Assembly: GCF_964340395.1 (NCBI RefSeq)
Contig: NC_135558.1
Coordinates: forward strand, 18,000,271 to 18,064,270
From: Glandiceps talaboti
Taxonomy: Eukaryota > Hemichordata > Enteropneusta > Spengelidae
Direction: 5' to 3'
Length of the DNA: 64,000 bases
Shown: one piece after another, positions 36,206-51,200 of the stretch
Layout: each line of letters opens with the position of its first letter
Position numbering within the stretch: position 1 is the stretch's first letter
Program-made: the position numbers and the translations under genes
Notes under the pieces: generated by a model
The model's database searches: none
Seen by the model: the letters and a program-made list of their open reading frames with translations, nothing else
Told to the model about the DNA's origin: nothing

Positions 36206-39200
36206 CTATATAAGGTAAAAAGAATATCACTTAATATGTATCATAAGTCAATCAATCCAAGGCAACCAATCACTGGCCTGACTGACATTTCAATCAATGC
36301 AAAATATCCAATAATGTGTCTGATTACATGTTAATCAATTCAAGGCAGCCAATCACTTGTCTGACTGACATGTCAATCAATCCAAGGCAACCAATCACTT
36401 GTCTGACTGACATGTCAATAAATCCAAGGCAACCAATCACTGGTCTGACTGACATGTCAATAAATCCAAGGCAACCAATCACTGGTCTGACTGACATGTC
36501 AATCAATCCAAGGCAACCAATCACTGGTCTGACTGACATGTCAATCAATCCAAGGCAACCAATCACACAGCGTTGTCTTAATTTTGACTTACATTGTCCA
36601 ATGTGGTCTGACTGACTGAGTAGTCTTCAATATTCAATACGTCTTCCATGGCTTTCATCTCAGAAAAGATGTGACTAAGTGATACATCTTTTAAGTCATA
36701 CTGTACCATATTGTGATGTTTCTCCTATGAAGATAAACAAAATGAATGAAAATAGTTAAAATACACGATAAAAAAATAATTTGAAGTCTTCTTTGTAATC
36801 ATATTATTACACCAGAATGCAACTCCTGGAAATAAAAGTGTGTATTCCAATAAACTTTAGGGTCTAGTGACTTAGCAAACACAGTGAAAGCTGGTCGGTG
36901 TGAGCAACCTGTAGTGTTGAGGTTTGTTGTGAACCATTTGGTTCTCCTTTTTTGCTTGAAAGTACCGAGTAGTGATTCTGAACTGATGTAAGACCCTAAC
37001 AGAAACATACTGTTTAATGACAATGAGAGACTATACTGATGTTGTAAACCACAACAGCAATGAATGAACTCACTTTGAGAACAGCTCCGGAGAAGGCTCT
37101 CTCAAAGAACCTTGTAACTGGTTGTAGATTGGGCCTAGCACCTCTCACTCTGACAGTGATGGTGTAACCATCTCCAAATCGGTTCTTGAGATGTTGTATA
37201 CTTCCTAGACATTTAAACCTTCCATTAACCATGATAGCTAGTCTGGTACACAGTGCTTCACACTCTTCCATACTGAAAGACAAGATTTAAAACTTTACTT
37301 TCTTGGTTTCCTAGGCACAGAGACAGCCAGTCACTCCCATTAACCCATGTGTCATGAAACTAAATGACATGCATATGTCTTCTATAACACATCACCTTTG
37401 TGTCAGGTTTGAATGAAATTGGATATTGAGATGAAATGACGATCTTACAGGCAGACAGATAGATGGACAGAGGGGTGGATGGATGGAACCCAATGTAATA
37501 GCACACTTTTAGACCCTTAGCCAGGGGAGGGGGGGGGGGGGTGCTGAAATAATAAAAATACCTAATTTAAAACTAAACTGAATTAAGTATTTACCTGTGT
37601 GATGTGAGTATCACAGATCGACCACCTTTAATAATATCTAATATCAAATCCCATAGAAATCTCCTTGAATGAGGATCCATACCAGTGGTGGGTTCATCCT
37701 GTAAATCAAATCAAATCAAAACATTATTGGCTGAGGTATAGCTGGTACTTAGAATTTTTCTGTCACTTATTAGATTCGTTGATCAACATGTCAAAATGAT
37801 TAATACTAGTTACTTCAACTTTCACAAAAACGTGAAACTACTAATTGCGACAAAATTTTTGAAATCTGCAATTCCATACACTATAATAGTTGAAGAGCAA
37901 AAACTTGCAAACTTAGAGCTCTCTGACTTCAGGTCACAAGCATATGTCAAAGTGAAATTATACTGAGAGCTAGGGTAATAATATTCAATAATTAATTTTA
38001 TCTATTTACCATAAAGATAACTGGTGGGTGGCCAAGTAATGCGATTGCAGTAGATAGTTTACGTTTATTTCCTCCACTATAAGTACTAGCTGGTTTATCT
38101 GCATACTGAGTTAATGCTAGTTTTTTGAGAGCCCAATTCACAACCTGTGAAATAGAATGAGAGAGTCAACATTTTCTGTACAAACGCTGCCAAGGTAACA
38201 TATGCAAGTTTACGGTAATATATGCAAAACAGGATAATGTATGATAATATATCCAGAATATGGTAAAATACTCACAAAATGGTAATATATGCAAAACAGG
38301 ATAATGTATGATAATATATGCAGAGTATGGTAAAATATTTGCAAAGATGGTAATATATGCAAAACACAATAATATATGATACTATATGCAGAATATGGTA
38401 AAATAATACCAAAGGTGGTAATATATGCAAAACAGGATAATGTATGATAATATATGCAGAGTATGGTAAAATATTTGGAAAGATGGTAATATATGCAAAA
38501 CACAATAATATATGATACTATATGTAGAATATGGTAAAATAATACCAAAGGTGGTAATATATGCAAAACAGGATAATGTATGATAATATATGTAGAGTAT
38601 GGTAAAATACTCACAAAAACAGTAATAGAGGCAGAAAAGATATAATTTTTGCAGCTTGATTAATATTTGCTGTACTTACCTGACTTTGTTCTGGAGGGGG
38701 AACACCTCTAAGTCTAGCATAAAGCAGTAAGTGTTCTCTGGCAGTCAATTCATCAAACAAAGCATCAAACTGTGGACAGTAACCTATTTCCTGGTGTACT
38801 TTATGGATGTCAGTTGAAATACTACAAACACAGAAAAATACAATTTACGGTTAAAAACACAACTTATTGTAAAATTTGTCACACTTGTTTTGAACTCACT
38901 GTAACAAATCATCTCAGTTTATAGAATTTAAGTGTTTTCCTAAATTATAAAAAATAATTTTTAACTCGATACCTTTGTACATGACAATGTTTGATATCAG
39001 TGAAGTCTAGAATTGTAGCATAAACTGTATTTGCAACGTTTGAGTGTTTGATTCCAATACCAATGCTCTGATGGCTTATAGTCACACACTGTCAATGTAT
39101 ACAACAGTGGCAACCGAGGTTTCGGTTAAAGATAGACATATACTAAAACTATTGTTGAGAGGTGTACACATAAACTATTGAATGGATGCTGGTTTAATTA

Positions 39201-42200
39201 TATACGTGCACAGTAGGGTAGCATTTCTGATGATCATGACTTCCGTGATCTTAGAGAGTCCACTTTTGGGATGTCCAGAGTTTACACTATATTGATTACA
39301 GGGTGATTATATCCACACAACAGAGGCACCGCTATCACCAACTTGTGTAATCTACCACTTCGAACAACAACAGGTTTAATTTGTGTCTATCTTAGCAAAC
39401 CAATAAATAGATTGCCACTGTAGTAAGTAGTACGGAATGGCATTTTTGTTTGAGTGCTATAAAACTGTATACATAATATGCTGTAGTTTTAAATCTGTGA
39501 CATGTTAGGATTACAAGTGAGTTGCATTTCAGTGAAGTGTATATAAAAGTTTACCAACACATCCCTACCTGTGTCTATTTAAGTAAGCATCTCCCTTCGT
39601 TATCAGTTCATCTCCTGTCAACATCTTAAATGTAGTTGTCTTTCCAGCACCATTGACTCCAAGTAGTCCAAAACACTGTCAAATGAAACAATGTTGATAT
39701 AAATATTGATTTGAAGTCTACCTATATCTTCTAGATGATGAAGTAATGCATACTATAAACTTGATTACTGAAAAGTGAAATCACAACATCAAACTACAGA
39801 ATATGTCAAACTACAGCCAGACAATAAAATGCAACACTGTTGGCAAGATTTTTGTTGTGCCTGACGATACAAAATAGTGTTAGTAAGATTTATGTTGAGT
39901 CAGACAATAAAATGGGGCAATGTTGGCAAGATTTTTGCTGAGTCGGACAATAAAGTGTAGTACTAGTGGCATTAGTAAGATTTTCATTGAGCCAGATGAT
40001 GTTTTAATTCAGGTTTCTTGATTTTACTTGTATAGCAAAATGTGGCAAAGGAAGAGTTTCATTGAATTATAAACTAAGACTGCCTACCTCTCCCTGAGGT
40101 ATTCCTAAGCACAGTCTGTCCACTGCTAGCTGCCTCCCTAACTTCCTGGTTTTATACACCTGGAATAAATAATTTAAAGTAATACATTATTTGATTATTA
40201 CCCCTGTACAAATAAATTGAAGTGTGTTAGTACAAACTGGAAACCATGACAAAGAGAGAATCAACACAAGATTGTTAAACCTGACACGATATGCAGGTGA
40301 AATTGACTTTAAAATATTCTGCTTGTATACATATCCATGCAGTATTATAGTAGAAATTACATTATTTTGGTCATTCTATTCCATAACATTTAGATATACA
40401 GTCAGGTGGTTACCTACTATATATCTTGCCTTGATATCCTATGATAAAGATTATTGATTTGAAATGTCAGATTGCATTTTGCAGGACTGTTTCACTCGTT
40501 CCTTACGCACTTCAGTATTATAGTAGACCCCATTATCTGTGAGTACCTGGTATGGTGTACTCAGGAGTACGTGCATGGATGCTCTGATGTTCTCTACAGC
40601 AGAAAACACTGCAAGCATATAAAGTGCAAGTACCTTGTAGTACCAACTCTTGTATTCACATGAAATGGGGTTAGGTTTATCTGGATAACCGTACCTAAAC
40701 ATTGTTATTACAACTACCCAAAATATGCAAGCACAAAAGTCTAATAAGGTACCTTCGTGAGATTGATAAGTCTTAACAGATCATTATTAGCATCTCCTCG
40801 TAGAACTCTCTGTCTTTCTCTGCTCACATCATCATCTTCATCTTCTATGGGTTTCTTATTAACCACCATTTTTCTGTAAATGTATAAGCATAAATTTGAT
40901 GAATTTATTAGTCTATAAAGAAGGTTATCACAACTTTTAGTTCATATAGTTGTAATTATGAGGCTAGACTGGCTAGGCTGCTTCTTGTTATATTCTAGTT
41001 TATCTGGATGTACACATTTCAGTAAATAACTTGACAAACCAAAGAGAAATCTGGAGGAAATGTGAAATTTTGTGTCTGCCAGTGTCCATCTGCAATTACT
41101 GTAGACAGATTTTAGGGCACACTGTTATTCCACAAATGCTGTGTTCTGCAATCATGTGATGTCATTTTTAATACTCAAACCTCAAAACTGAGGGCATCTA
41201 CATTAAACATCTGAATCACACCTTGGCTTGAAGAAAAACTTGTACTCATACAAGACAGTAATTGCAAAGAATATCAGTCCTTCAATTGACATGACAGCCA
41301 ACATACGAGATGTAACCTCCCATTCTAGTGGTGAATGCATCTTGTCAAATTCACCTAGACAAAAGAAACAAGGAAAGCATCAACCAATGAACACCAACAT
41401 AACAAACGTAACATTCAGTTTTATAATAACAGAATACCAAATGAAAATTCAATGTATTCAATTCCTAGTAACAAGGAAGGAGTGTCTAATAGTGAAAAAT
41501 ATCATAAAATATATCTTAAGGGAGAGTGATACAATGAACTTTCTGTTTCTTGTCATTTTAAGGCCTCCGCTTATATTTTGTAAACATCATGGACAAATTA
41601 ATTAATTTTCCTATAATGTAGCATATCACACTTGCCTTTTATATTTGTTTAGTATTCTTTTAATGGCACATGTCATATTATGGTGAAAGTGTACGCCAGA
41701 AAGACAGTTGTCCGGCTTAGTTCTAAAAAAAGTTTGTTTGAACCAAGAAGGACCATATCTAAACATTACAGATCCACGGATACTGTGACAGGGCACCCCC
41801 CACATCGGACAAGTAACCCCCTTTCACATGGAACATGTCGGCTAGGGCAGAGTGACACAATGTATCTTACAGTCTACCACATATGGGTTCATCATTACTT
41901 TCTGATCTGGATGTACATTTTTTAAGCTTTTAGTACAAGAGAAACAATTCTTGGTGAAATCAATATATTAAGCAGCTGGTTTGTGAAAAACCTACCAATC
42001 TTGTAGTAGTATTCATTGAAGTAGTCATTGTAGGCGACATCCATGAGACCACGTCCAAGACAGTAGTTAGGAAATACTACAAAGATATCATTCAGGAGAG
42101 TACCTATTTCTTTCAAATCCTGTACATAGAAATGTCATAAAGGCATACATTAAAAGTTAACAGTGGTCATTTTTATTTTTAAAAGAACTCATGTCTTACC

Positions 42201-45200
42201 AACAGTTGTGATAACAATGACAGACAGTCAAAAGGTAATTTTTTATTTAATGTTTCCACAAAAAATTTAATTACAGTTATAACATTCTTGCTGAATTTGA
42301 TTATAAAAATTCACTATGTACATTCTATTTTGTATTCGGTTAAAGTAACCTGTATTTTTTTCCAGCTTTACAAAGTAATATTCAGATACGCTTTCAGTCA
42401 ATACAGGGCTGCTAGCAACGATTTCTTGTACATAGATAAAAATATCATTTTATATCTATGGAGTTGTACTATGGACTAACTTTCCCTACTATAACCAGTC
42501 TTACTGCATCTGTTGAAAAGTGTAAGATTTCTAAATTCATTCATTCATTTGTCCATCTGTCCATCCATCCATTCACTCATTTGTCATTTATTCATCCATT
42601 CATTCATTTATCGATCTATCCATTCATCCATCCATCCATTCATTCACTGAACATTATTGAAAGCGGGTAACCAGTGCAGTTGCTCAAAACCAATCTTCCC
42701 TCGGACCCTCTGAATCTTATTCTTTTACTGAATATTTGCAGCATGAACCACAGCACACAATAATGGTTTTATCAATAAATGTTTCAAAGGTGAAAAGAAC
42801 TTACTTTGTCATCTGAGAATAACTGCAAGAAAAACGCAGCAATGACGGTTGTGATCCCAACAAATAAGTTGATGACAATGAGAAAGACATATGCAGTACT
42901 TGGTACTTCAAAGAAGAAGGAGGCTGGGTACATCATCGGTGTAAAAGACCACCTAATGAAATGAAAAAGACAGAATTGTATGCGACAATTAATGGTGACT
43001 CTACTATGAGCAATTGCAAGATCTGACCATGTGGACAGGGTGCCATCTAATGTATAACATGAATGATAACTGTATGTACAAGATCTGACCATGTGGACAG
43101 GGTGTCATCTAAATGTATAACATGAATGATAACTGTATGTACAAGATCTGACCATGTGGACAGGGTGCCATCTAAATGTATAGGAATTATTTTAATGAAA
43201 AGAACAATGCCCAAAATGATAATTTGATAACTATCACAATGTCTAATAGTCCTGTTTTTTTTTATTTGCTGAATACTGGTTTTAGAACACCTAGTACAGA
43301 AAGAAGAATTCTAGGTAGAGTTTTCCACATGTTACTATAAGTTACAAGATCAATTTTGTCAGTTAAACATGCTAAAAATTCTAAGAAATAAAGGGTAGAT
43401 TTTTACCTACTTTCCACCCTTATAAGACAATAAAACTCAGAAGCTTCACAAGGTTTCACTAAACCCCTCAAGTTCAAAATAGTTTTGCTGACATTTATAG
43501 AACTTACTTTAGGTTACAGTCATACAGCCTTGCCAACAACTAATACTTAGACCATCAAAACTAAGATGAAAGCAATATGCGGTGCTTACCCATACAACAA
43601 GAAGAGCAGAATAACAGCTGGCAAATTGGTGGGTGATGTATATGCCCTTACATCAAACAGTAACAGTATACCAATACAGCATGTTGCAGGTACAAAGTAA
43701 TTCAGCTAAACAAATAGATGAAAAGGGGATTTGATTATCGTAAAAAACGTTTACACACTTTTAAATTTCATGTTGTTGAAATATTACTTTCTGTAATTCA
43801 CCCAGCAAGGCTTTAAATACATAATACCAGGCACAAGCCAAGTTACTGTCTTTGAACAAAAAATGTGGATTATACACGCTGGTCATTCTATGTCATAATA
43901 ACCTGCATCTATGTCACTGGTTCAGCAGTACTTGAAATATGAGTCAAAATATTCCAAATTGCCATTATTTTTCATAAATTATACTTGAGGCCATATAACT
44001 ATAATATTCCCCAACATTTTTCTTCATTCAGCTGGAAAATACTCATGACCAAAGGGTTTTGTTACTGATCACTGAGCAACTCAAAAGTTCTGATTATTAC
44101 AACGTTTTGCCTGTTCAGGTTGACAGGCTTTGCCAAAACCTGTTAACCTGAACAGGTGAAATATTACTCACATGTATGATTAGAATCCTTGGGTGTGTAA
44201 CAAGAATGATAATTTTCTGACTTGATGAACATATATGCACATATATACAGATGCATAGTTGGGACTACTCTAGCCATAAACAGTATCTAAACAAGACTTC
44301 ATATTGGATGTCGTATGTCAACTGTCCAACAACCACACTACATCAAAAGTTGTTAACCACTACCTCAACAGTGAATTAAATATCTGTCTATTGACAAATC
44401 TGTGTTCCAAATGTTCTACAGGTACAGATATAATATATGACACAATACTTACAATATCCCATGTATAGTTGGATGCCCAATAAACCACTGGATTGACACC
44501 ACTAACAAACTGTAAATGTTTTGCTTTGGAAGCCCTCTCTGATACCAGGAACACTACAAAGCTAGCTGGTACAAATGACAGTGCTACAATGATGAAGATA
44601 GCTATCACTACATCGGTGCCTTGCAGACTGAAAAACAAAATAATGTACATCTCAATTAATAACTTACTTAACATATTCAAGATTCACATTTTTGACCAAA
44701 CTGACATGGAATTACTTTAGATCGAACAAAATTCTTGTATGATTTAGTCTGATGTAATTCAAGGTTTAGGCTGTGGAACAAAGTGACATGCATATGCTCT
44801 CAAATGTAAATAAATCTTTGTGCCAGGTTTGAATAAAATTAATTGTTGCATGTCAGAAATGTGACCATGCACTTTTTATACACTTGATTTGTTTTTTAAG
44901 ACAATACAAATCTAAGAGAGTTGTCACGGTAATGTACTGGGATTCCCTTGAAAATCTTGGTATTCGAAACTACCATATTGCTCCCTTCGTATTATTGAGG
45001 TTCCCAAATCACAGCAAAATGAAAACACTGTTAGAACATGTTCTCACAGTTACTAAGCCTCCTAAGGCAGTGTCACTAGGGGGTGGGGGTAGAGTGAGTG
45101 GAACATAGGTGTGGTTCTAAGAATACCATGAAACAACAAACAAATATGTTGGTCAATACAATTAAACTCAAAATTCACTTAGTCTATCTTAGGTTTATAC

Positions 45201-48200
45201 TTACATGTATTCAGTTGATAACCTTGCATCAGTTTTGTTCATTGGGTGGTTTATAACTGTAATACCATACGCTGATGGGTTACCATGGATACGTGGATCT
45301 AAATTAGCTCTTAATATAGCATTATTGAGAGCGTTTAGAAAAGTTGGCATACTATGGAACCCTTTATGGTTGTGCCAGGCCTGTAAAACAAATGATTTTT
45401 AAATTTACATTCAAATAACAAAGAAAGAATTTGGCATTTTGAGTTAGAATTAAATATTCAGTTTCCTCAGTTTTGAGAGTATAGTGCTTGTCAGCAACTC
45501 AATTTCATTTTATTTATGCGGAAATATTAGTGTAGTAACTTTAACTTAGTATTTATATTTCATAGGTGCTACTAAGTGTACAGGTAGTGATCAGTTGTTG
45601 TGTGTTATTTAGTTCTCTGTGACAATAAGTACACATCCAGTACTTAAAATAGACAGTTACTTGAAAAGGTGTACTACATGTATTTTTGTAGTTTGTGGTA
45701 TGAAGACACAGCCTTTGATATGAAATGCGACATTTACATCATCTGTGACAAATGAGTATAAAAAAAGGTTGTAAATGTCTGACTATGCTGGTTTCACATT
45801 ATGACAACTGACATTTATACTGTTATTTATATATCACAGGTATACTTACAATAGCTGCATTCCTAACAGCCAGCTTCCTATATATACTGGGTACAATTGT
45901 GTCATAGTCTGGTGGTACATTAGGTCTAACATTACCAACTGTTATAGCACCATATCTGAAATGTAACATATATTCAAACATTAAACTCAAAGAGTGTTTG
46001 TCTATTTTCTTGAGATCTCTTCTTAAGGGCCATGTACTTTGTTAGGATCTTTCGTCATGCATTTAATCTAAACAGGCAAGTGTGCCAGCTGAGGTTTATT
46101 TGTTGGTTAGCCAACACCTACACTCCGATTATCTACAAAATGGTTACTGTGCATGAACCCAGGTACAAACTAGTGTCATGTGATAGGTGTGCATTCTCAT
46201 GTGCTGCACCCCGTCTGCTGCACCCCATCTATGGAATGCACTGCCATTGGAAATATGACAAATACCAACAGTTAACGCCTTCAAAAAGAATTTAAAAATG
46301 TGTTTATTCACCAGATCATTCTAGCTGTACAGTGCCTCTGAACTTTACATGATAGTTGAAACTGGTACTTTATAAATTCACTGACTGAATGATTGATCGA
46401 TTATTGATAGTTGCACAATGTTTGCTCTTGCAGTTGAATTTCCCCAAACCCATATCAAGGTGACACGAGAGTGATGACAACTTACCTGTGAAGTTTAAAT
46501 TTATCACTGGTATAGAGGATATATTCTGACAGGTTCCTACCACTCACATCTTGTAATTTATCACTACTGACTACTCTATGTATAGGAGGTTGTGGTTCAC
46601 CAACGTTCTCTGGACAGACGAAACCGTGTCCATTTTTAGCACAGATGCATGGAATCTCATTGATATGAAAGGTCTCATTGTGGAATGATATGTCTGAAAA
46701 CATAAACATGTGTACATGTTACGTGACAATAGCCCATTGTAGTATACCCCTGATGATACGTCATGTTACGTGACAATAGCCCATTGTAGTATACCCCTGA
46801 TGATACGTCATGTTACGTGACAATAGCCCATTGTAGTACACCCCTGATGATACGTCATGATACGTGACAATAGCCCATTGTAGTATACCCTGATGATACG
46901 TCATGATACGTGACAATAGCCCATTGTAGTATACCCCTGATGATACATCAGTGACAATAGCCCATTGTAGTATACCCCTGATGATACGTCAGTGAAAATT
47001 TGGATTCACTTCCAAAAAACTTTTTCACTCTGTGAGTAGAAATTTGCATGACTAAGTATAAATCCAGAGTTCATGAATATTCATTCTCGCATGTTACATA
47101 ATTAATGATATTGGCAAGATCAATTTTAATATATTAATGGTGTCCCAAATGTCTCACCATCTTTGAAAGATTCTGTGTCCCATTTTGCAGAAATGTCAAA
47201 TAAACAAAACAAAAAAGATTCTTTGCTCTTCAATAAATCTTGGATGAATCAGTAAAAATGCTTCTGGACTTGTACATAACTAGTAAAAAGTCGAATATTT
47301 GCAATACATCAATAAATGATGCACATTCAAACTAACACAGTTTGTTTCATATGCAGTTTATCATTGAGGTACTGAGGAAAACACTTGTAAGAAAACATTA
47401 ACTTTATACAACAGCCTTGCTTTCTTGGTAACTCTAGGTTTTGCTGTCAGAATACTTATGAAACAAAACGTAATCTGGTTCGACAAAAATCTTATCAACA
47501 TTGCTACATTTTATCGCCTGGCTTGACAATTATCCCAGAGATGTTGCTAAATCTTATCTTCTGGCTTGACAAAAATCTAATTTAACATTTCTGTATTTTA
47601 TCTCCTGGTAAAACAGTAATTGCAGTGCAGTTGTTACATTCTAGTCAGCTGACTACATCAAAAGTATCTGAATGAATGCGCTAACTTAACGTTTACCTTC
47701 ATGTATTGTATTTGTACATCTAACTGATAATAGTATCTTACCTTCGGCGCAAAGAGAGTGTAGCAATGTTGGTTAATGTATGTCATGACAGATGATAAAA
47801 TGTAGCAATGGTGGTAAGATTTTTGTCATGCCAGATTATAAATTGTAGCAATGTTGGCAAGATTTTTGTTGAGCCAGACGATAAAATGTAGCAATGAGAT
47901 TTTTGTCCAGCCAGTCAAAACTTTTGTCCCAGGTTTCAGTGTAAACAGAATGTTATTATCATTACCTCCATAATCATCTTCTATATACTCCTGGTATGAG
48001 TCACCAGGGTAAGGTGCTGATGTACTAGATTCCATAGTATCATCTGGTTGATGTGTGTAAGACTCAATACACATATCATCAAAGTATCTAGTAATCAGAT
48101 CAGCAGATAAAGTATAATTCAAATCTTCCACCATTTGATCCAGTACTGTCCTGTTATACGGTTCCCGTAAAATACAACTTGCTCCGATGCCGGCAGGATA

Positions 48201-51200
48201 GCGAAATGTAGACAGTAGTTTGGAAGGTCCGGCATCCCCATTGGGTGATTTATAATACACTGGTTTGTTTTTGTTGGCATACCTGGCTTCGTCAGTGTAC
48301 GGGATGTAGTTACCTTCTGGGTATTCTAAGCTGTGGAACTGTGATGGGGAGAGAATAAGGGGAGGGTAGTCCCCGACCTGAGGTGCCAGTAGTGCTACAG
48401 ACATGGCAATACATACAAATATGGCTGGTAAAATGAGTTGTGAGAACAGTCCCTTCCAGTTACGTTTGGAGTGGTGGAATCGTTTCAAGAGTAATCCACC
48501 AAACTGAGTCATTGTTAGTGGAAAGCCAGTCAAGGTATAGCTACCAGTTCCTTCCAGTATAGGTGGTGCTTGACGTTCATCATCTGTGGTAAGAAATGTA
48601 CAGTAATTAGCATATTAAAGTTTACACCATCTGGTCTAAATTATAACATTTGTTGTCTCTGTTGCAGACATGAATGTACATCCCTCCCTAACCTATATGA
48701 CACTACATACATACATAGGATTTCATTACTATGAACTGGAAATTTTTTTAAACTTTACTTACTTGTTATGACATTCCCTAGACACTTTTAAATATTACCA
48801 AGACAATTTTAAACTGTAAAGTTTATTTGTTACAAAACATTTCAGTTTTTTCTTTCACTACATTAGACGGTTTTCATTTTTCCCATTTTTGAGGCTCCAC
48901 GTGAATTTCATTTTTTGGCAAGACAAATCCCCTTAGTCAAATTTGCAGTAAAATGCTATCATCTCTCAATCAGTTACCTTCAGAAATATTCTCAGAGTCA
49001 CTCTGATCAATCAATGGATGTAATTCTCCATGTTGTCTGTTATACACTTCATCTAACGAGATATCAGAGTCCGTAGAACCCGCACCCAGTCCTTCTGCCA
49101 CATCAGATAATTCCACTTCTCTTGGAGATGGCAAACTCAGTCCACTTGGAGTTGATGAACTCGGATTGGTTAAGGGTGAATTCTGACCTCTTGGTGATGA
49201 ACTTTCACTGCTCATTGGTGAGGTTGGCAAACCTTGACTTCTTGGTGCAGAACTCTGGCCTCTTAGAGGGGAACTTTGACTTCGCTGTGGTGAACCACTG
49301 AATGGGGACGAAAATGGTAGAAGATTGCGGAGGGGTGATGATGCGCGGGTTGACTGTGGTGATGTCATGGGTGACATGTCCATTTCTGACGGCAATGCAT
49401 TGAACGGTTCCTCTGGTTTGTTCTCTTTCTCATCAGCATCTACAAATAAATTATGATAATTGTAAATGTCAACTTATGATTCCCAATAAAATATCACAGA
49501 AATCTTTTCAAAATCTGGAAATTCAGATTTCTAGTAATATAAAACAGAAATCAACTGACAACTAACTACATGGGTGTGAAAAGATGTTCTATAGAATTGT
49601 GTTATGTTCTCCTCACCTGTATTTACATTTGATGACTGTGCAACTTTAAGGAAAACTTCCTCTAACGATGTATCCATGATACCATAACTTGAAACACCTA
49701 GATCATCAAGATTTTCATTGAGATCGTCAAATAACTTCTCAAAGCATCCCTTCTTTGCAGCTTCGCTAGGCAGCATGTATGCGAGTTCATGGTGATGCTC
49801 TGATACTAGTGTAGTACCAGGGATGTGTTTCTGTAAGAAGTCTGTCAGTTTTTGTTCTGATGAGCTACTATTTGGTGATGTTGTTGTTGTTGTTGGTGGT
49901 GGTGGTACTGGACTTCCACCTCCACATGCCATGTCCTGTCTGCCTGCCTCACCACTGTCTGGACTGTCATCTGGGTTAGGATCACTAAAGTCTGTGCAAA
50001 GTCAAAGATAAACAGCAGTGAAATTATGAGGTACTACATGTAGAACAAATACCATCATATGATACTAGAGACTCTGTCAAAAATATTTGTAGTAAAAGTG
50101 GGTAAAAAAAGATAAAATCTACTTTGTAGTTCTTCTTCTGTTTTTCTACCAGAGTATACCACAAGAATTATGGTACAGTACAACTACAACATTTTTATAT
50201 ATATATGCAAGTTGTTACAGATTTCCTCAACTGATACTAGAGTTCCCAAATCTTGGCAAAGGAGATTAGTTTTTTTTTCAAGTTATCTCAAATGAAATAT
50301 GGTGCAAGGAATAGACATATAATATGCAAATTGTATCAGACTTCCTCATAATCATATGCTACCAGGGATTCCCAAACTTTAGTAAAAACACAGACAACAA
50401 TAGGGAGAGATTCTTCTGTTTTGTCCCGGATTTAAAAAAATTACACTGTTCTAATGGACATGACTTAGATAAAAGCCATTGTTTGTTTATTGACTTCATC
50501 TTGTCTTTTCCTCCTCTTAACTCACTCTAAGCCTATATTTCAATTACTGACTAAAGAATACACAATTTTTTGGAAAGGATTTTTCATTGTCTATCTACAG
50601 CACTATCTTCTCACAAAACAAAGGAACACACTTTATTTGACACTAGATGGCATAGTTCATGTTGTATATGTCCTTTCAACCCGTCAACTAGACATTGCGA
50701 AAGAGGTAACCTGAGGTCTTACATCATCTATAGAAGACACTTTATCAACAACAGGAACTAGGTCTTAGTTATTTTAACGCTAATGATATTTACTCACCAA
50801 CAAGGTTCTCCATACTCATATTCACACTAATACCACTGTCGCCACTAGCTTTCTTTGCTAAAGTCAGTTTATAACCTTCACCATAGGTACTCTTCAAGAA
50901 GAGAGAGGAACCACAACACTTCAACTGTCCATTAGCAATGATTGCTATCCTGTCTCCTAGCATATCAGCTTCATCCATGTGATGGGTTGACAGTATGATG
51001 GTACGACCTAAGACACAGGTGGAACAAAATGTTACCCAATCAGCGCATGGACGTAGCATGAAACAGTCTGTATGTACCTAACACAGCAGAATGACAAGTC
51101 AACGTGAACACCGTCAAAGTGTAGCTATCACAGTGGACTGATAAGTCACAGGTCGTGGGGTTCATTGGAACAACCACAACTTATCGAGGGTCCTGAGTTA

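Larger units (their letters stand above)
36593..40873 (-). other. ABCA2: ABCA2 nucleotide-binding domain 2, 8 exons
   Basis: Exons 40753-40873, 40088-40159, 39569-39675, 38680-38821, 38010-38144, 37595-37698, 37074-37272 and 36593-36724. In order they hold [38 protein letters not shown], Walker [18 protein letters not shown], the Q-loop [14 protein letters not shown], signature [18 protein letters not shown], Walker B VIFM joined to DEPTTGMDP across an intron, the H-loop [12 protein letters not shown], and [14 protein letters not shown]. The first exon's donor (GTACCT) is weak; the others are consensus. Confidence 0.95.
41222..44627 (-). other. ABCA2: ABCA2 transmembrane domain 2, 5 exons
   Basis: Exons 44453-44627, 43590-43705, 42805-42952, 41996-42119 and 41222-41354. 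The sequence runs [88 protein letters not shown] and [20 protein letters not shown]. The domain has six predicted helices and is highly conserved with vertebrate ABCA2. Confidence 0.95.
45205..48583 (-). other. ABCA2: ABCA2 second-half first helix and extracellular domain 2
   Basis: Exons 47966-48583, 46486-46693, 45850-45955 and 45205-45380. The first starts with the cytosolic [19 protein letters not shown], followed by the membrane helix [19 protein letters not shown]. It then enters extracellular domain 2 ([11 protein letters not shown], acidic linker EDDYGG). Later blocks are [43 protein letters not shown], and [20 protein letters not shown] followed by [18 protein letters not shown]. These match ABCA2 block by block. 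Confidence 0.93.

Noticed and set aside
36316-36615. 99-codon plus-strand ORF with [14 protein letters not shown] repeats, and its antisense
   Set aside because: The 42-bp minisatellite unit is a multiple of three, which keeps frames open on both strands. There are no start or splice features and it lies in an ABCA2 intron.
37595-38144. Possible break in the NBD2 Walker B motif
   Set aside because: The motif is merely split by an intron: VIFM at the end of exon 38010-38144 joins DEPTTGMDP at the start of exon 37595-37698.
41228-41605. 125-codon plus-strand ORF at 41.2 kb
   Set aside because: It overlaps the ABCA2 exon 41222-41354 in antisense and shows no protein resemblance.
46716-46993. 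CRISPR-like regular repeats
   Set aside because: The units are contiguous, with no unique spacers, in an animal gene intron. This is a minisatellite.
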